Source of the DNA: Ornithodoros turicata
Taxonomy: Eukaryota; Arthropoda; Arachnida; Ixodida; Argasidae
Assembly (NCBI RefSeq): GCF_037126465.1
Contig: NC_088201.1
Coordinates: 123,516,324 to 123,580,323 of the forward strand
Length of the DNA stretch: 64,000 nucleotides
Direction: 5' to 3'
A model generated the notes under the pieces. The model was given only the letters and a program-made list of their open reading frames with translations, was not told the origin of the DNA and did not search any database. Positions 1 through 10,100 of the stretch are shown in pieces (the first letter of the stretch is position 1; each line of letters starts with the position of its first letter). A program made the translations under genes and the position numbers.

Positions 1-1105
1 CTTTCACATGCGAACGCTAAACCAACGAGATCGGAAACAACCGCCTGCGCTCCCATTCGTGTGCCTGGCTCACGTCGTTATGAAGTTACAATCGGTGAGC
101 CTTCCATAGCTGCAGAGGCTGTGCGAGTCTTTAAAACTCGTTTACATAATATCTAAGCTGTTTTTTGAAGTGCAATTTGACCAGTAGACTGTGAAGCGGT
201 TCCAAACACTACCGTATCGGTCTCATACACATATTTCCATTGAGCACAGCAACCGATTGAGCAAACATTAAGCTATGAATCCACTGTCATTCTTTGAAAG
301 TCGAAGCCACCATTTCGGGTGGCAAAAAACGTATTCCGCGCGGAAGCATTTAGGAAGATTCATGAAACGTGACCACAATAGGGATCACTAGTTGCAAACA
401 CGAGGAGATAATAGAATATACGAGAAGTTGTCTGCTTAATCTATTTCCTTGTGCCAACTTCACCAAAATTTGCTTCCGGAAACCTTCCGAGCGAGCTAAA
501 AGGCTAGATGGTGCATAACCATCAGAGGCTCCACTTAACAAGTAGAATATGAGCCAGTAATAAAGCTTAAGAAATTTCAAATGCAGTCATACTTCTCTAT
601 AGGCATCCGTATTCGACAAAACAGGATTTCGAGCTCGTTTTGAGTGTCGTTTACCGGTGTGAAAACTCACGTCCACATCTTTCGGCGCATTTCCTTCGTG
701 GGTAGTTAGTGTCAGTGGGTTGGAGAACACGGACGTCCTTTCTAGGCTCAGAGTTAGGTCATCGTTGATGCGAAGCAATTTTTGCCCATCAGATGACCTG
801 CCTTCCAGTAGCCTTGGATATACCAACGTTGGCGCAACTCTCGGAGCAGCTGTGTGTAACGTGATATTCCAGGTTGAGAGAAACTGTAGCAAAGTTAAAC
901 AAAAGGTAGGAAAAACATACAACCGGCGTCGTTAATAAGTTGGTGACAAATATATGATTGTGGCGGGCTCCGAGCGTTTCCATACAGGTAATCAGACAGC
1001 GAATGTCCCAGAAAAAAGCGAGCAGGGGGCACTATTTTCAGGTGGTTCAGCAAATCATCGGCAAATTGCACAACACTCGCTATCACGATTTCACCAGGTA
1101 ATTGA
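1..1105. other. No recognisable gene
   Basis: Short ORFs exist on both strands but none shows a domain, a splice-consistent structure or a repeat match that I recognise. Nothing else is supported here. Confidence 0.5.
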
Positions 1106-1126
1106 ATATATATATATATATATATA
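1106..1126. repeat. (AT)n microsatellite
   Basis: About ten AT dinucleotides in a row, ending in an AAGTG flank. A simple repeat about 120 bp upstream of the tRNA-like array. Confidence 0.9.
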
Positions 1127-1245
1127 AGTGAAATAATAAGACTTGGACTACAGATTACAGGAACGTTAAGAAAAACTAATTTATTTAATGGGCAATTTAA
1201 CACATAGATTAAAAAAAGAATGGTCGACGCTTCGACAGTGGCACT

Positions 1246-1322
1246 GTCTTCGTCTGGTCCTGACGAAGACAGGACCAGACGAAGACGATGTTCTGAGGCT
1301 GATGTTCCAGCCTCAGAACATC
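1246..1322. repeat. Two adjacent hairpins at the left edge of the satellite array
   Basis: GTCTTCGTCTGGTCC (1246-1260) is repeated as its exact reverse complement at 1272-1286 across an 11-nt loop. Directly after it, GATGTTCTGAGGCTG (1287-1301) is the exact reverse complement of 1308-1322 across a 6-nt loop. The right arm of the second hairpin is the start of the first satellite unit, so a short piece of the unit has been copied in inverted orientation at the array border. Confidence 0.85.
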
Positions 1323-1475
1323 AGTTGTTTCATGTTCATCAGTTGCCGCCTGCGTCGATCCCGTCGTATGAATGTGCGTGTGAGTTGCAATGTAAGAGTG
1401 AAAGGAGGATGAGTGAGAGAGAGTGGCTGGTTTGTCCCTTCAGATGACGCACCCTGGAAGTCGCTGAGAAGGCGT

Positions 1476-1548
1476 GTTAGCTTAGCTCAATTGGTAGAGC
1501 CCTGGACCGGCAATCCAGAAGATGTGGGTTCGAGTCCTACAGCTGGCT
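1476..1548 (+). tRNA. tRNA-like unit, copy 1 (anticodon loop CCGGCAA)
   Basis: It folds as a tRNA: acceptor GTTAGCT/AGCTGGC (7 pairs, two G-U), D stem GCTC/GAGC, anticodon stem CTGGA/TCCAG with 7-nt loop CCGGCAA, 5-nt variable region, and T stem GTGGG/CCTAC with TTCGAGT loop. By position the anticodon would be GGC (Ala), but position 33 is C instead of the near-invariant U, and Ala-GGC is not usual in eukaryotes. The A box (TAGCTCAATTGG, 1483-1494) and B box (GGTTCGAGTCC, 1527-1537) are good, and a T4 terminator lies at 1553-1556. Pol III transcription is plausible, decoding is doubtful. Confidence 0.6.
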
Positions 1549-1806
1549 AACCTTTTCAGTGACTTTCATCTTTCATCGTTAATTTCTTAGGCAAATTGAG
1601 GCTTTGTATGTATTTGTCCCTTCTATGTTGTTCCAGCCTCAGAACATCAGTTGTTTCATGTTCATCAGTTGCCGCCTGCGTCGATCCCGTCGTATGAATG
1701 TGCGTGTGAGTGAGCAAAAAATGTAAGAGTGAAAGGAGGATGAGTGAGAGAGAGTGGCTGGTTTGTCCCTTCAGATGACGCGCCCTGGAAGTCGCTGAGA
1801 AGGCGT

Positions 1807-1879
1807 GTTAGCTTAGCTCAATTGGTAGAGCCCTGGACCGGCAATCCAGAAGATGTGGGTTCGAGTCCTACAGCTGGCT
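1807..1879 (+). tRNA. tRNA-like unit, copy 2
   Basis: Core identical to copy 1, followed by TTTT. It is 331 bp from copy 1. The downstream spacer is the short form (CATCG) with CAGGGAC in place of CAGTGAC. Confidence 0.6.
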
Positions 1880-2130
1880 AACCTTTTCAGGGACTTTCAT
1901 CGTTAATTTCTTAGGCAAATTGAGGCTTTGTATGTATTTGTCTCTTCTATGTTGTTCCAGCCTCAGAACATCAGTTGTTTCATGTTCATCAGTTGCCGCC
2001 TGCGTCGATCCCGTCGTATGAATGTGCGTGTGAGTGAGCAAAAAATGTAAGAGTGAAAGGAGGATGAGTGAGAGAGAGTGGCTGGTTTGTCCCTTCAGAT
2101 GACGCGCCCTGGAAGTCGCTGAGAAGGCGT

Positions 2131-2203
2131 GTTAGCTTAGCTCAATTGGTAGAGCCCTGGACCGGCAATCCAGAAGATGTGGGTTCGAGTCCTACAGCTG
2201 GCT
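2131..2203 (+). tRNA. tRNA-like unit, copy 3
   Basis: Core identical to copy 1. Short-form spacer with CAGTGAC. Preceded by CGCGCCC. Confidence 0.6.
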
Positions 2204-2455
2204 AACCTTTTCAGTGACTTTCATCGTTAATTTCTTAGGCAAATTGAGGCTTTGTATGTATTTGTCTCTTCTATGTTGTTCCAGCCTCAGAACATCAGTT
2301 GTTTCATGTTCATCAGTTGCCGCCTGCGTCGATCCCGTCGTATGAATGTGCGTGTGAGTGAGCAAAAAATGTAAGAGTGAAAGGAGGATGAGTGAGAGAG
2401 AGTGGCTGGTTTGTCCCTTCAGATGGACGCACCCTGGAAGTCGCTGAGAAGGCGT

Positions 2456-2528
2456 GTTAGCTTAGCTCAATTGGTAGAGCCCTGGACCGGCAATCCAGAA
2501 GATGTGGGTTCGAGTCCTACAGCTGGCT
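2456..2528 (+). tRNA. tRNA-like unit, copy 4
   Basis: Core identical to copy 1. The upstream spacer has one extra G (AGATGGACGC). The downstream spacer is the long form with the AACGTCAG variant. Confidence 0.6.
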
Positions 2529-2786
2529 AACCTTTTCAGTGACTTTCATCTTTCATCGTTAATTTCTTAGGCAAATTGAGGCTTTGTATGTATTTGTCCC
2601 TTCTATGTTGTTCCAGCCTCAGAACGTCAGTTGTTTCATGTTCATCAGTTGCCGCCTGCGTCGATCCCGTCGTATGAATGTGCGTGTGAGTGAGCAAAAA
2701 ATGTAAGAGTGAAAGGAGGATGAGTGAGAGAGAGTGGCTGGTTTGTCCCTTCAGATGACGCACCCTGGAAGTCGCTGAGAAGGCGT

Positions 2787-2859
2787 GTTAGCTTAGCTCA
2801 ATTGGTAGAGCCCTGGACCGGCAATCCAGAAGATGTGGGTTCGAGTCCTACAGCTGGCT
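2787..2859 (+). tRNA. tRNA-like unit, copy 5
   Basis: Core identical to copy 1. Preceded by CGCACCC. Short-form downstream spacer. Confidence 0.6.
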
Positions 2860-3110
2860 AACCTTTTCAGTGACTTTCATCGTTAATTTCTTAGGCAAAT
2901 TGAGGCTTTGTATGTATTTGTCTCTTCTATGTTGTTCCAGCCTCAGAACATCAGTTGTTTCATGTTCATCAGTTGCCGCCTGCGTCGATCCCGTCGTATG
3001 AATGTGCGTGTGAGTGAGCAAAAAATGTAAGAGTGAAAGGAGGATGAGTGAGAGAGAGTGGCTGGTTTGTCCCTTCAGATGACGCGCCCTGGAAGTCGCT
3101 GAGAAGGCGT

Positions 3111-3183
3111 GTTAGCTTAGCTCAATTGGTAGAGCCCTGGACCGGCAATCCAGAAGATGTGGGTTCGAGTCCTACAGCTGGCT
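3111..3183 (+). tRNA. tRNA-like unit, copy 6
   Basis: Core identical to copy 1. Shares the CGCGCCC upstream and CAGGGAC downstream variants with copies 2 and 7, marking a sub-family. Confidence 0.6.
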
Positions 3184-3434
3184 AACCTTTTCAGGGACTT
3201 TCATCGTTAATTTCTTAGGCAAATTGAGGCTTTGTATGTATTTGTCTCTTCTATGTTGTTCCAGCCTCAGAACATCAGTTGTTTCATGTTCATCAGTTGC
3301 CGCCTGCGTCGATCCCGTCGTATGAATGTGCGTGTGAGTGAGCAAAAAATGTAAGAGTGAAAGGAGGATGAGTGAGAGAGAGTGGCTGGTTTGTCCCTTC
3401 AGATGACGCGCCCTGGAAGTCGCTGAGAAGGCGT

Positions 3435-3507
3435 GTTAGCTTAGCTCAATTGGTAGAGCCCTGGACCGGCAATCCAGAAGATGTGGGTTCGAGTCCTACA
3501 GCTGGCT
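3435..3507 (+). tRNA. tRNA-like unit, copy 7
   Basis: Core identical to copy 1. Same variant haplotype as copy 6, exactly 324 bp away, so the two probably arose by recent local duplication. Confidence 0.6.
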
Positions 3508-3758
3508 AACCTTTTCAGGGACTTTCATCGTTAATTTCTTAGGCAAATTGAGGCTTTGTATGTATTTGTCTCTTCTATGTTGTTCCAGCCTCAGAACATC
3601 AGTTGTTTCATGTTCATCAGTTGCCGCCTGCGTCGATCCCGTCGTATGAATGTGCGTGTGAGTGAGCAAAAAATGTAAGAGTGAAAGGAGGATGAGTGAG
3701 AGAGAGTGGCTGGTTTGTCCCTTCAGATGACGCACCCTGGAAGTCGCTGAGAAGGCGT

Positions 3759-3831
3759 GTTAGCTTAGCTCAATTGGTAGAGCCCTGGACCGGCAATCCA
3801 GAAGATGTGGGTTCGAGTCCTACAGCTGGCT
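3759..3831 (+). tRNA. tRNA-like unit, copy 8
   Basis: Core identical to copy 1. Long-form downstream spacer with AACGTCAG, as after copy 4, so copies 4 and 8 mark the starts of related blocks. Confidence 0.6.
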
Positions 3832-4088
3832 AACCTTTTCAGTGACTTTCATCTTTCATCGTTAATTTCTTAGGCAAATTGAGGCTTTGTATGTATTTGT
3901 CCCTTCTATGTTGTTCCAGCCTCAGAACGTCAGTTGTTTCATGTTCATCAGTTGCCGCCTGCGTCGATCCCGTCGTATGAATGTGCGTGTGAGTGAGCAA
4001 AAATGTAAGAGTGAAAGGAGGATGAGTGAGAGAGAGTGGCTGGTTTGTCCCTTCAGATGACGCACCCTGGAAGTCGCTGAGAAGGCGT

Positions 4089-4161
4089 GTTAGCTTAGCT
4101 CAATTGGTAGAGCCCTGGACCGGCAATCCAGAAGATGTGGGTTCGAGTCCTACAGCTGGCT
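4089..4161 (+). tRNA. tRNA-like unit, copy 9
   Basis: Core identical to copy 1. Long-form spacer. The upstream unit has one fewer A in the GAGCAAAAATG tract. Confidence 0.6.
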
Positions 4162-4418
4162 AACCTTTTCAGTGACTTTCATCTTTCATCGTTAATTTCT
4201 TAGGCAAATTGAGGCTTTGTATGTATTTGTCCCTTCTATGTTGTTCCAGCCTCAGAACATCAGTTGTTTCATGTTCATCAGTTGCCGCCTGCGTCGATCC
4301 CGTCGTATGAATGTGCGTGTGAGTGAGCAAAAAATGTAAGAGTGAAAGGAGGATGAGTGAGAGAGAGTGGCTGGTTTGTCCCTTCAGATGACGCCCCTGG
4401 AAGTCGCTGAGAAGGCGT

Positions 4419-4491
4419 GTTAGCTTAGCTCAATTGGTAGAGCCCTGGACCGGCAATCCAGAAGATGTGGGTTCGAGTCCTACAGCTGGCT
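4419..4491 (+). tRNA. tRNA-like unit, copy 10 (last in array)
   Basis: Core identical to copy 1. The upstream block reads ACGCCCCTGG. The array similarity ends just after the CATCTTTCAT that follows this copy, at about 4519, where an unrelated SINE-like repeat begins. Confidence 0.6.
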
Positions 4492-4517
4492 AACCTTTTC
4501 AGTGACTTTCATCTTTC

Positions 4518-4775
4518 ATGGTTAGGATAATCACTGTCCGCGATGAGACTGACGCATGTTCGAATCCCGGCACCGGCTGTGCCGACTGAGGTTTTCGCTG
4601 GGGTGCCCGGCACACTTTTGAAACTCACATCGGCACAGTTCCCTCAGAAGTCAACCCAAAACGCATACTAAGTCACCCTTTCTTCACTCGTTCCTGCTGT
4701 CCTCTCTCCATGTGTCCATGTCTGCACGCCGCTCAAAGCCACCATTTGTTTCGCGGCGCTAACACGAAGTACAAA
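4518..4775 (+). repeat. tRNA-derived SINE-like repeat
   Basis: It starts with GGTTAGGATAATC and carries a B-box-like GTTCGAATCCC at about 4560, then CGGCACAGTTCCC and CGCGGCGCTAACACGAA, and ends in a short A-rich stretch. The overall text resembles a dispersed repeat I associate with ixodid tick transcripts (recollection, not a search). The A box is poor. It abuts the satellite, so it may have inserted at the array's right edge. Confidence 0.5.
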
Positions 4776-5722
4776 AAAATCAATCCTTACCTTGGACGTA
4801 AGCGAAGCACCACAAGGCAAGCAAACCACTCCGCAACATTTGAAGCGCAGCTACCGAAGAAAGGGCGATACAAAGAAATGAAACGGGCAGAAACGGTAGC
4901 CGTTTTATAGCCATCGTCATACCGCGGCTTATTGCAACATTTCCGTTCAAGAGAACAAGGTTAATGTGAGCTTGTTTAATAGCACTTTACCTGGTATGCA
5001 TACGCTACGTTAGTATTCTTTCCTGTACGAAGGCGAGTCAGTGACTTTCGAAATATCAGTGCGCTTATTAATCACTCGTGGACCGGTGATTAACATTTCT
5101 GTGTTTGCAAGCAACGCTTGACTCTAATAGAGATGTGATTTGCACAGAAAGCATTACGCGTTAAGACAGGATGTATGTAAATGACCACAAGAACAATTGC
5201 TTCAGAGTTAGCAGACAATTATGCGAACCCACGGCAGGAAGTTGAGACGCCAGTTCAGATGTTACCATTGTGATATTCGCAATGCATGACTTTTCCAGTG
5301 CTGCTGAATTCTCCTGAATACGAATTCACAGCGGTAATACAGTGATCCATCAGGTAATGGGGCTGTAAGTGTTTGATAAAGGTGCATCATGCACACATTG
5401 TATTGCGTACTAGAGTAACGAAGAATAAAATAATTAGTTTGCTATTATACTTCAACGTGTCATATTCGGTGAGATATAAACCCTTGCAGGTACGTACTCA
5501 TTACGCCCTAACATTAAAGTTCCGGGCATTCCCATTGGTAGTCGTAAGCACGTGATCTCTCTTGTGCTTCCCCACTGGTGGAGACGCTTGCGGTAACGTC
5601 AGACCCACATGAGTTTTGGTATTCGCGGAGTCTGTTTGCTATGCGTCTATTATCTTCTTTTCTGTAAAACATGGAATGCGGATTCACATTGATGCAAATG
5701 ATATTAACTTGAAACGATATAG
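4776..5722. other. No recognisable gene
   Basis: AT-rich flank between the SINE-like repeat and the Polinton. Only short shadow ORFs. Nothing recognised. Confidence 0.5.
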
Positions 5723-5728
5723 CACAGC
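5723..5728. repeat. Left target-site duplication of the Polinton (CACAGC)
   Basis: CACAGC lies immediately left of the terminal ATTAGTATAGATTAAGACGG. The same 6 bp follow the right terminus at 18709-18714. Six-bp duplications are the Polinton hallmark. Confidence 0.85.
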
Positions 5729-6486
5729 ATTAGTATAGATTAAGACGGCATAATAACGGTGCCTGTATAACAACCAGACGGCTTAAGAACCATGCGCTAT
5801 AACGACATCATTTTTCTAATCCAAGATGGCCGATTCTAATCCAATGCTAAGCCAACACAATCCAGTTCTAAGCCAACACAATGCATTTGTAATCCAACAC
5901 AAGCCAAATCCAAAGCCATCTGATTGGCCGCCATTAGCCCCGCCCACTTCACGTTCATTGGCCACGGCGCCCCACTGATCTTTGATTAGCTGACCGTAGC
6001 TGCGCTCCTTTATGCTAATTAGTTGGCTTGACTCCGCCCAGTTCACGCTGAATGGCGCGTGCTAAGCCTGGACTGATCATTGATTGGTTGACTGTAGCTC
6101 CGCCCCTTATGCTAATTACTCGGCTCTGCCCCCACTTCACGCTGATTGGTGCATGCGTATCGCTGAGCACAGCTCTGCCCCCCGTTATGCTAATTAACCG
6201 GCTCCGCTGATTGGTCCATTCTAAGCCTACTGATCACTCTCCCAGACTTTCTAAGCCCTCTGATTGGCCGCCGCCACCGATTGGCCCGTTCCAGGCCCAC
6301 TGACTAAGCCCGCTGAACATAGCCTTCATTAGCGCCCGCCAGACGGCAGCGGCCCCGCTGCGGCTTTATCTCATATGTTCAAACTTACCCATCTCTTCAC
6401 GCCGCTTGGCCCGCGCCATAATGGCTAGCGGGTGGCCTACTGAACATAGCCTTCACCGACGCCCGCCAGATGGTGCGCGGATCGCT
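5729..6486 (+). repeat. Left Polinton terminal inverted repeat
   Basis: It matches the complement of 17950-18708 over its whole length, with scattered substitutions and small indels. Inside are imperfect modules of ~80-100 bp, each with a CCAAT-type motif (GATTGG), a GC box (CTCCGCCC) and TATGCTAATTA (6011, 6108, 6186). The similarity stops at GCGCGGATCGCT (6486). Confidence 0.9.
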
Positions 6487-6571
6487 CGGCGGTGACTTCA
6501 GATGGTTCTAACCCAATGTCTCTATCTCATATAGCTCTATGAGATCGAACAGACAGGGAAAAAAATGCCTT

Positions 6572-6988
6572 TCAACGTTTATTGAGTACATGTTTGAGGA
6601 AAAGCATGGCAGTCTTGGAGAGGTTGATTCCTTTGATGCTGGGCATGGTTCCACGGAAGTGACGGATCATGTAGACGTCTCCGGGACAGCGGCTGAGAAA
6701 AATTTCGTCCTCCGTGAGCTGGCACTTCCGCGTGCACTGGATATCTTCGTAGCTGTCGCTCACGTCCAGCGAGTGAAGGCACGTACGCAACGATCCAGTA
6801 GCGTTCCTGTCCAGGTTAATGCCGGACCGCATAGGTACCACGTGCCACTCTCTGATGGCCAAGATGTCGCCGGGGCATTCGTGCGCGTACGTGTGCTTAT
6901 CCTTCTCGAGCTTGATGCTCGCCGTACAGTTGCCGGCGTCCAGCGCCAGCGCGCACGAGACGAGCGAGAAGAGAACGAGGTGCCACAT
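6572..6988 (-). CDS. Small secreted protein with internal duplication (Polinton cargo)
   Basis: 138 aa from the ATG at 6988; a longer 145-codon reading starts upstream without changing frame. An N-terminal hydrophobic stretch (MWHLVLFSLVSCALA) looks like a signal peptide cleaved before LDAGNC. The mature part has six Cys and at least one N-glycosylation sequon. It contains two related halves, each with a CPGD-[IV]-x2-IR-[EH]-[WF] core followed ~10 residues later by GINL. This is the gene nearest the left TIR, on the same strand as polB and ~110 bp downstream of it. I do not recognise the family. Secreted proteins are not part of the core Polinton set, so it may be captured cargo. No function is claimed. 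Confidence 0.6.
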   Translation of the reverse strand: MWHLVLFSLVSCALALDAGNCTASIKLEKDKHTYAHECPGDILAIREWHVVPMRSGINLDRNATGSLRTCLHSLDVSDSYEDIQCTRKCQLTEDEIFLSRCPGDVYMIRHFRGTMPSIKGINLSKTAMLFLKHVLNKR

Positions 6989-7047
6989 CCTTCCAGTGAC
7001 GCAGCCCAAACGACGCTATTCCTTCTCATCCACTGCATTATCTGTGC

Positions 7048-7105
7048 GGCGGGGGAAAGAACGCCGGGTGAAATCTCGCTATCTACGTCATCCACTCGAG
7101 CTTAC
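7048..7105 (-). other. Candidate short intron between polB and the secreted-protein gene
   Basis: On the minus strand GTAAGC begins at 7105, overlapping the polB stop, and a pyrimidine-rich GTTCTTTCCCCCGCCGCACAG ends near 7048. The size (~58 bp) equals the other two leader introns of this element. Splicing would place the secreted-protein ATG close behind the acceptor. Sequence-only prediction. Confidence 0.35.
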
Positions 7106-10100
7106 CATATTCGCAGCTTCCGTTTGTCGTCGTACGCCATCAGACTTCTTTTCACATTTCTGATGGTGTACATGCACTCTTTCTTTCCCACTATTGACAC
7201 CTGCTCGTGCGATACGCTAGCGTGCTTGAATAGGGTATCGCGGTACGAATCATGGAGGAGGTGTTTGCGCACAATGTTCTTTTTGACCCCTTTAGCTCTT
7301 GCAATCTGTTTTCCCGCGGCTAATTTGATAGAATACATTTTGGCTTTTAAGCATATTACTTCCTCAATGGGTACGCTACCCGTTTCACTTTTGAACGCGC
7401 CAAGTCTACCGCGATTCCTCTCGCTGTACAGTGGATGATCACGATCGAAGGAAGACAAGTCTAAATGGTCGTCGGCGATCGCACGTAACTGATCTTCGTA
7501 GTCCTTGCAGAATAGGCCGCGGATCGGAGAGTCCGTGTCAAAGTAGCAGGTAATCACCGGACAAGTGAGCTTACTCAACAGGGTTTCATAGTAGAACGTG
7601 TACATGGTTAACTTACTCAGTTCTAAAATCGTGAAGCCAATCTGCAGGGGGAAATCGCATCGCACTTTTCTCTTGCGCATTTCGTACATGACACAATCGG
7701 GGGACAAAATTTCCATTCGCACGCATTCCGCCCGACCCCCGAGGTGACTCGCCGTCTCCTCATCGAAGGCTACTCGAATGTCTCGCATATTAAATTTATT
7801 TAGCAACGTACGCCCGAAGACCGCAATATTTGAGATTTTATAGAATTTTTTCTCGAACGTCGTGCTTGAGGCGACGCGTCTAGCAACATTGTCCTCAATG
7901 TAGGGACGCAGGAATGGTGCCTGACGAAATTTTAGAATTCTGTGAATTTTCGTCACCCGCATGCCCAATCTACAATAGAGCGCGAGCAGCGCGTAATGAA
8001 CAACGTACTCGACCTTGTCCTTGCACGTGAGCAGCAGCTTTTTGCTGTTCGCCGGCTGATACATTAACTCTTCGAGGAGCCCTCGCTGGAATGGTGAGAG
8101 CCATTCCTTCGGAACGACCGCCTTCTCGGGAGCCAGGGGGAAGTAACGCGTCAGCGCGTGGATAGATTTTGGATACCCCAAATGGCACACGTACACGTAT
8201 CCCACATCCGAATCTCTGGGATGACGCATAAAATCCACGGAGCTAAAATCCTCGACCCATTCGAAATCGCCGACGGGGAGGTGCTTTATCATACTGAATC
8301 CGTAAAGATCGTTGCAATCTATGTACGATATGTACACCTCCTCTTTATCGGGATCATAGCCACTGCACAGCGGGTTGTTAGCCCGTAAATGACGCCTGCT
8401 CGCCTGACAGAATCCGCCTCTAACATCCGATTCGATGGTCCGGTACATGTCCTCGTCGATGATCAGCTCCAATTTTGCCCGCGTGTAATTTAGAGCGCAT
8501 TGCCACAAATAGGATGCCAGCGAAACACAATGAAGCAATTCCAATCCGCGCGCGTCGTAGCACAGGCGCCGGAAGTGCTGCATTACGTCAGCATGTAACA
8601 GGGCATCCGTTTTCAGGTACAATGCATTATAATCCCTAAGATTCGAGCATCCAAAGCGTTCAAATACGTGCAGCGCGTACTGATAGTCTTCGTTGCTTAT
8701 ATCCTCCCCCGTCAGATCGTTTCGGAAGGCGGATTTTGCCGGCAGAGCCAATTCGTCGTAGACCGCGAACGAGCTAACGTGGCTGTACGGGAATACACCT
8801 TTACGAAGCAAAATTTCGTAGTCGTCTCCAAATACCTGCTTCAGGCATTGGAACGCCTCTGCGCCCCCATGGATTCGACGGTTTCCACGAGCTCTCCCAG
8901 CGACGAATTTAGGTACTTCATGGTATCTCTGAATAGGAATGTGCATATTTCGAGCGATCGGATTTTTTCCATGGAACTGGCCACGCTTCCACTCGAGAAG
9001 GTGAAATTCCCGCAACAGTCCGGCCAAATCGTAGGCCCGATTGTGCACCATGATGGGTAGTTTTTCCCGCGTCGTGCACGCCAAGTTACAGGGGTTGCAC
9101 AGCGTCGCGATGTAATTTGTCTCGCCGACAGTACAACGCTTGGAATGGTCGTGGTGCCGGACACGTGGTAGATCTTGCGCGAACTCCCGCCCGCAGTATG
9201 CGCAGTGGGTGGCAGCTCTGTGCCGCGCTCGTTGCTCATCATTCAGCACCATTTCTGCGGGGCAGGCGTTCAGGGCGATCATCTCGTCCCGCATTTCCAT
9301 CAAAGCTCTGACGCACTGCCTCGCGGAATCTTCACCGTGGTGCGCCCTGATGCGTATCACCTTCGAGTCGTGGGTGCGCACAAGCACGGCACAGAAGCTC
9401 GAGGTGACGTGACGCTGCATGCCAACGCCACTGGGCGCGAGTACGCTTTCCGTGTCCAACGCGACGACGTAGTTATACTGCTGCTTGTACTGTATTTTAG
9501 TAAATTCTACAAAGTTTTTTCGTCAGCTGGGCTCTCGCCCTTTCTCCCTCTCGAAATTGCTTGGTCCCTGGCCCAATCCAGCCCAGCAACGCTCTGCGCT
9601 CAAAGCTCTTCTGACATTTCTGGACACCATCGGACTTCGATCGTTATTGTGAAGGGGCTCGTTGTTTTATTCCCCCCATTCCATCCGGCGATGGGGTAGA
9701 GTATCGCCTGTGGCGATGAAACTCCCCACTCTCCAAGGTCGAAAATAAAGTTGTTGTTGTTGCCCGGTTCGCAAAATTCCAATATAATTTCGTTTACGTC
9801 CGCGCACAGGCGACGATGTTTCGTCATGCTCTCTTCCTTGTTAAAAGAGCGCGTGCAACGCTCGCATACGAAACGCCTGTTGTCTCTCATCAGTAACCGC
9901 TCGAGAGACTTGATTCCGAAAAAATGTTCATCTATAGCCAATAAGTGAATTTTCTTTTTATACTCAAGTTTTGGAGGTCGCGATACGTGCACTCCCTGAT
10001 CGACGTACTCGTATACGTACACGGATATCTTGTTTTTGTCTTCAAATTCATCCAGATCAGAGTAGGAAACGGGGAAGCGACTAGGCCGCCAGTACCCCGC

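Larger units (their letters stand above)
1308..4517 (+). repeat. Tandem satellite of ~324-331 bp units, each with a tRNA-like pol III unit
   Basis: Ten copies of a ~325-bp unit. Each has a CAGCCTCAGAACATCAG block, a GTGAGTGAGCAAAAAATG block, a CCTGGAAGTCGCTGAGAAGG block and then the 73-nt tRNA-like core. tRNA-core spacings are 331, 324, 325, 331, 324, 324, 324, 330 and 330 bp. The length classes come mainly from a 6-bp duplication (CATCTTTCATCG versus CATCG) after copies 1, 4, 8, 9 and 10. The order L-S-S, L-S-S-S, L-L-L, with linked variants (TGTCCCTT/TGTCTCTT, AACATCAG/AACGTCAG), suggests block-wise unequal exchange. Minus-strand ORFs of 75-79 codons recur with the unit and are by-products of the repeat. 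Confidence 0.95.

Noticed and set aside
1476..1548. Functional alanine tRNA (anticodon GGC)
   Set aside because: C instead of U at position 33, unusual anticodon for a eukaryote, and location in a satellite unit; called tRNA-like instead.
2536..3735. Repeated 75-79 codon minus-strand ORFs in the satellite as genes
   Set aside because: They recur with the repeat unit, have no recognisable domain and overlap pol III units; a by-product of the tandem repeat.
1476..4491. CRISPR-like array
   Set aside because: Units of ~325 bp with no short repeat/spacer pattern, no cas genes, and a eukaryotic context.
6539..7438. 299-codon plus-strand ORF
   Set aside because: Antisense to polB and the secreted-protein gene; no domain, and its codons mirror the minus-strand genes.
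8668..9699. Plus-strand ORFs of 90-174 codons over polB
   Set aside because: Shadows of the polymerase frame; no recognisable sequence.
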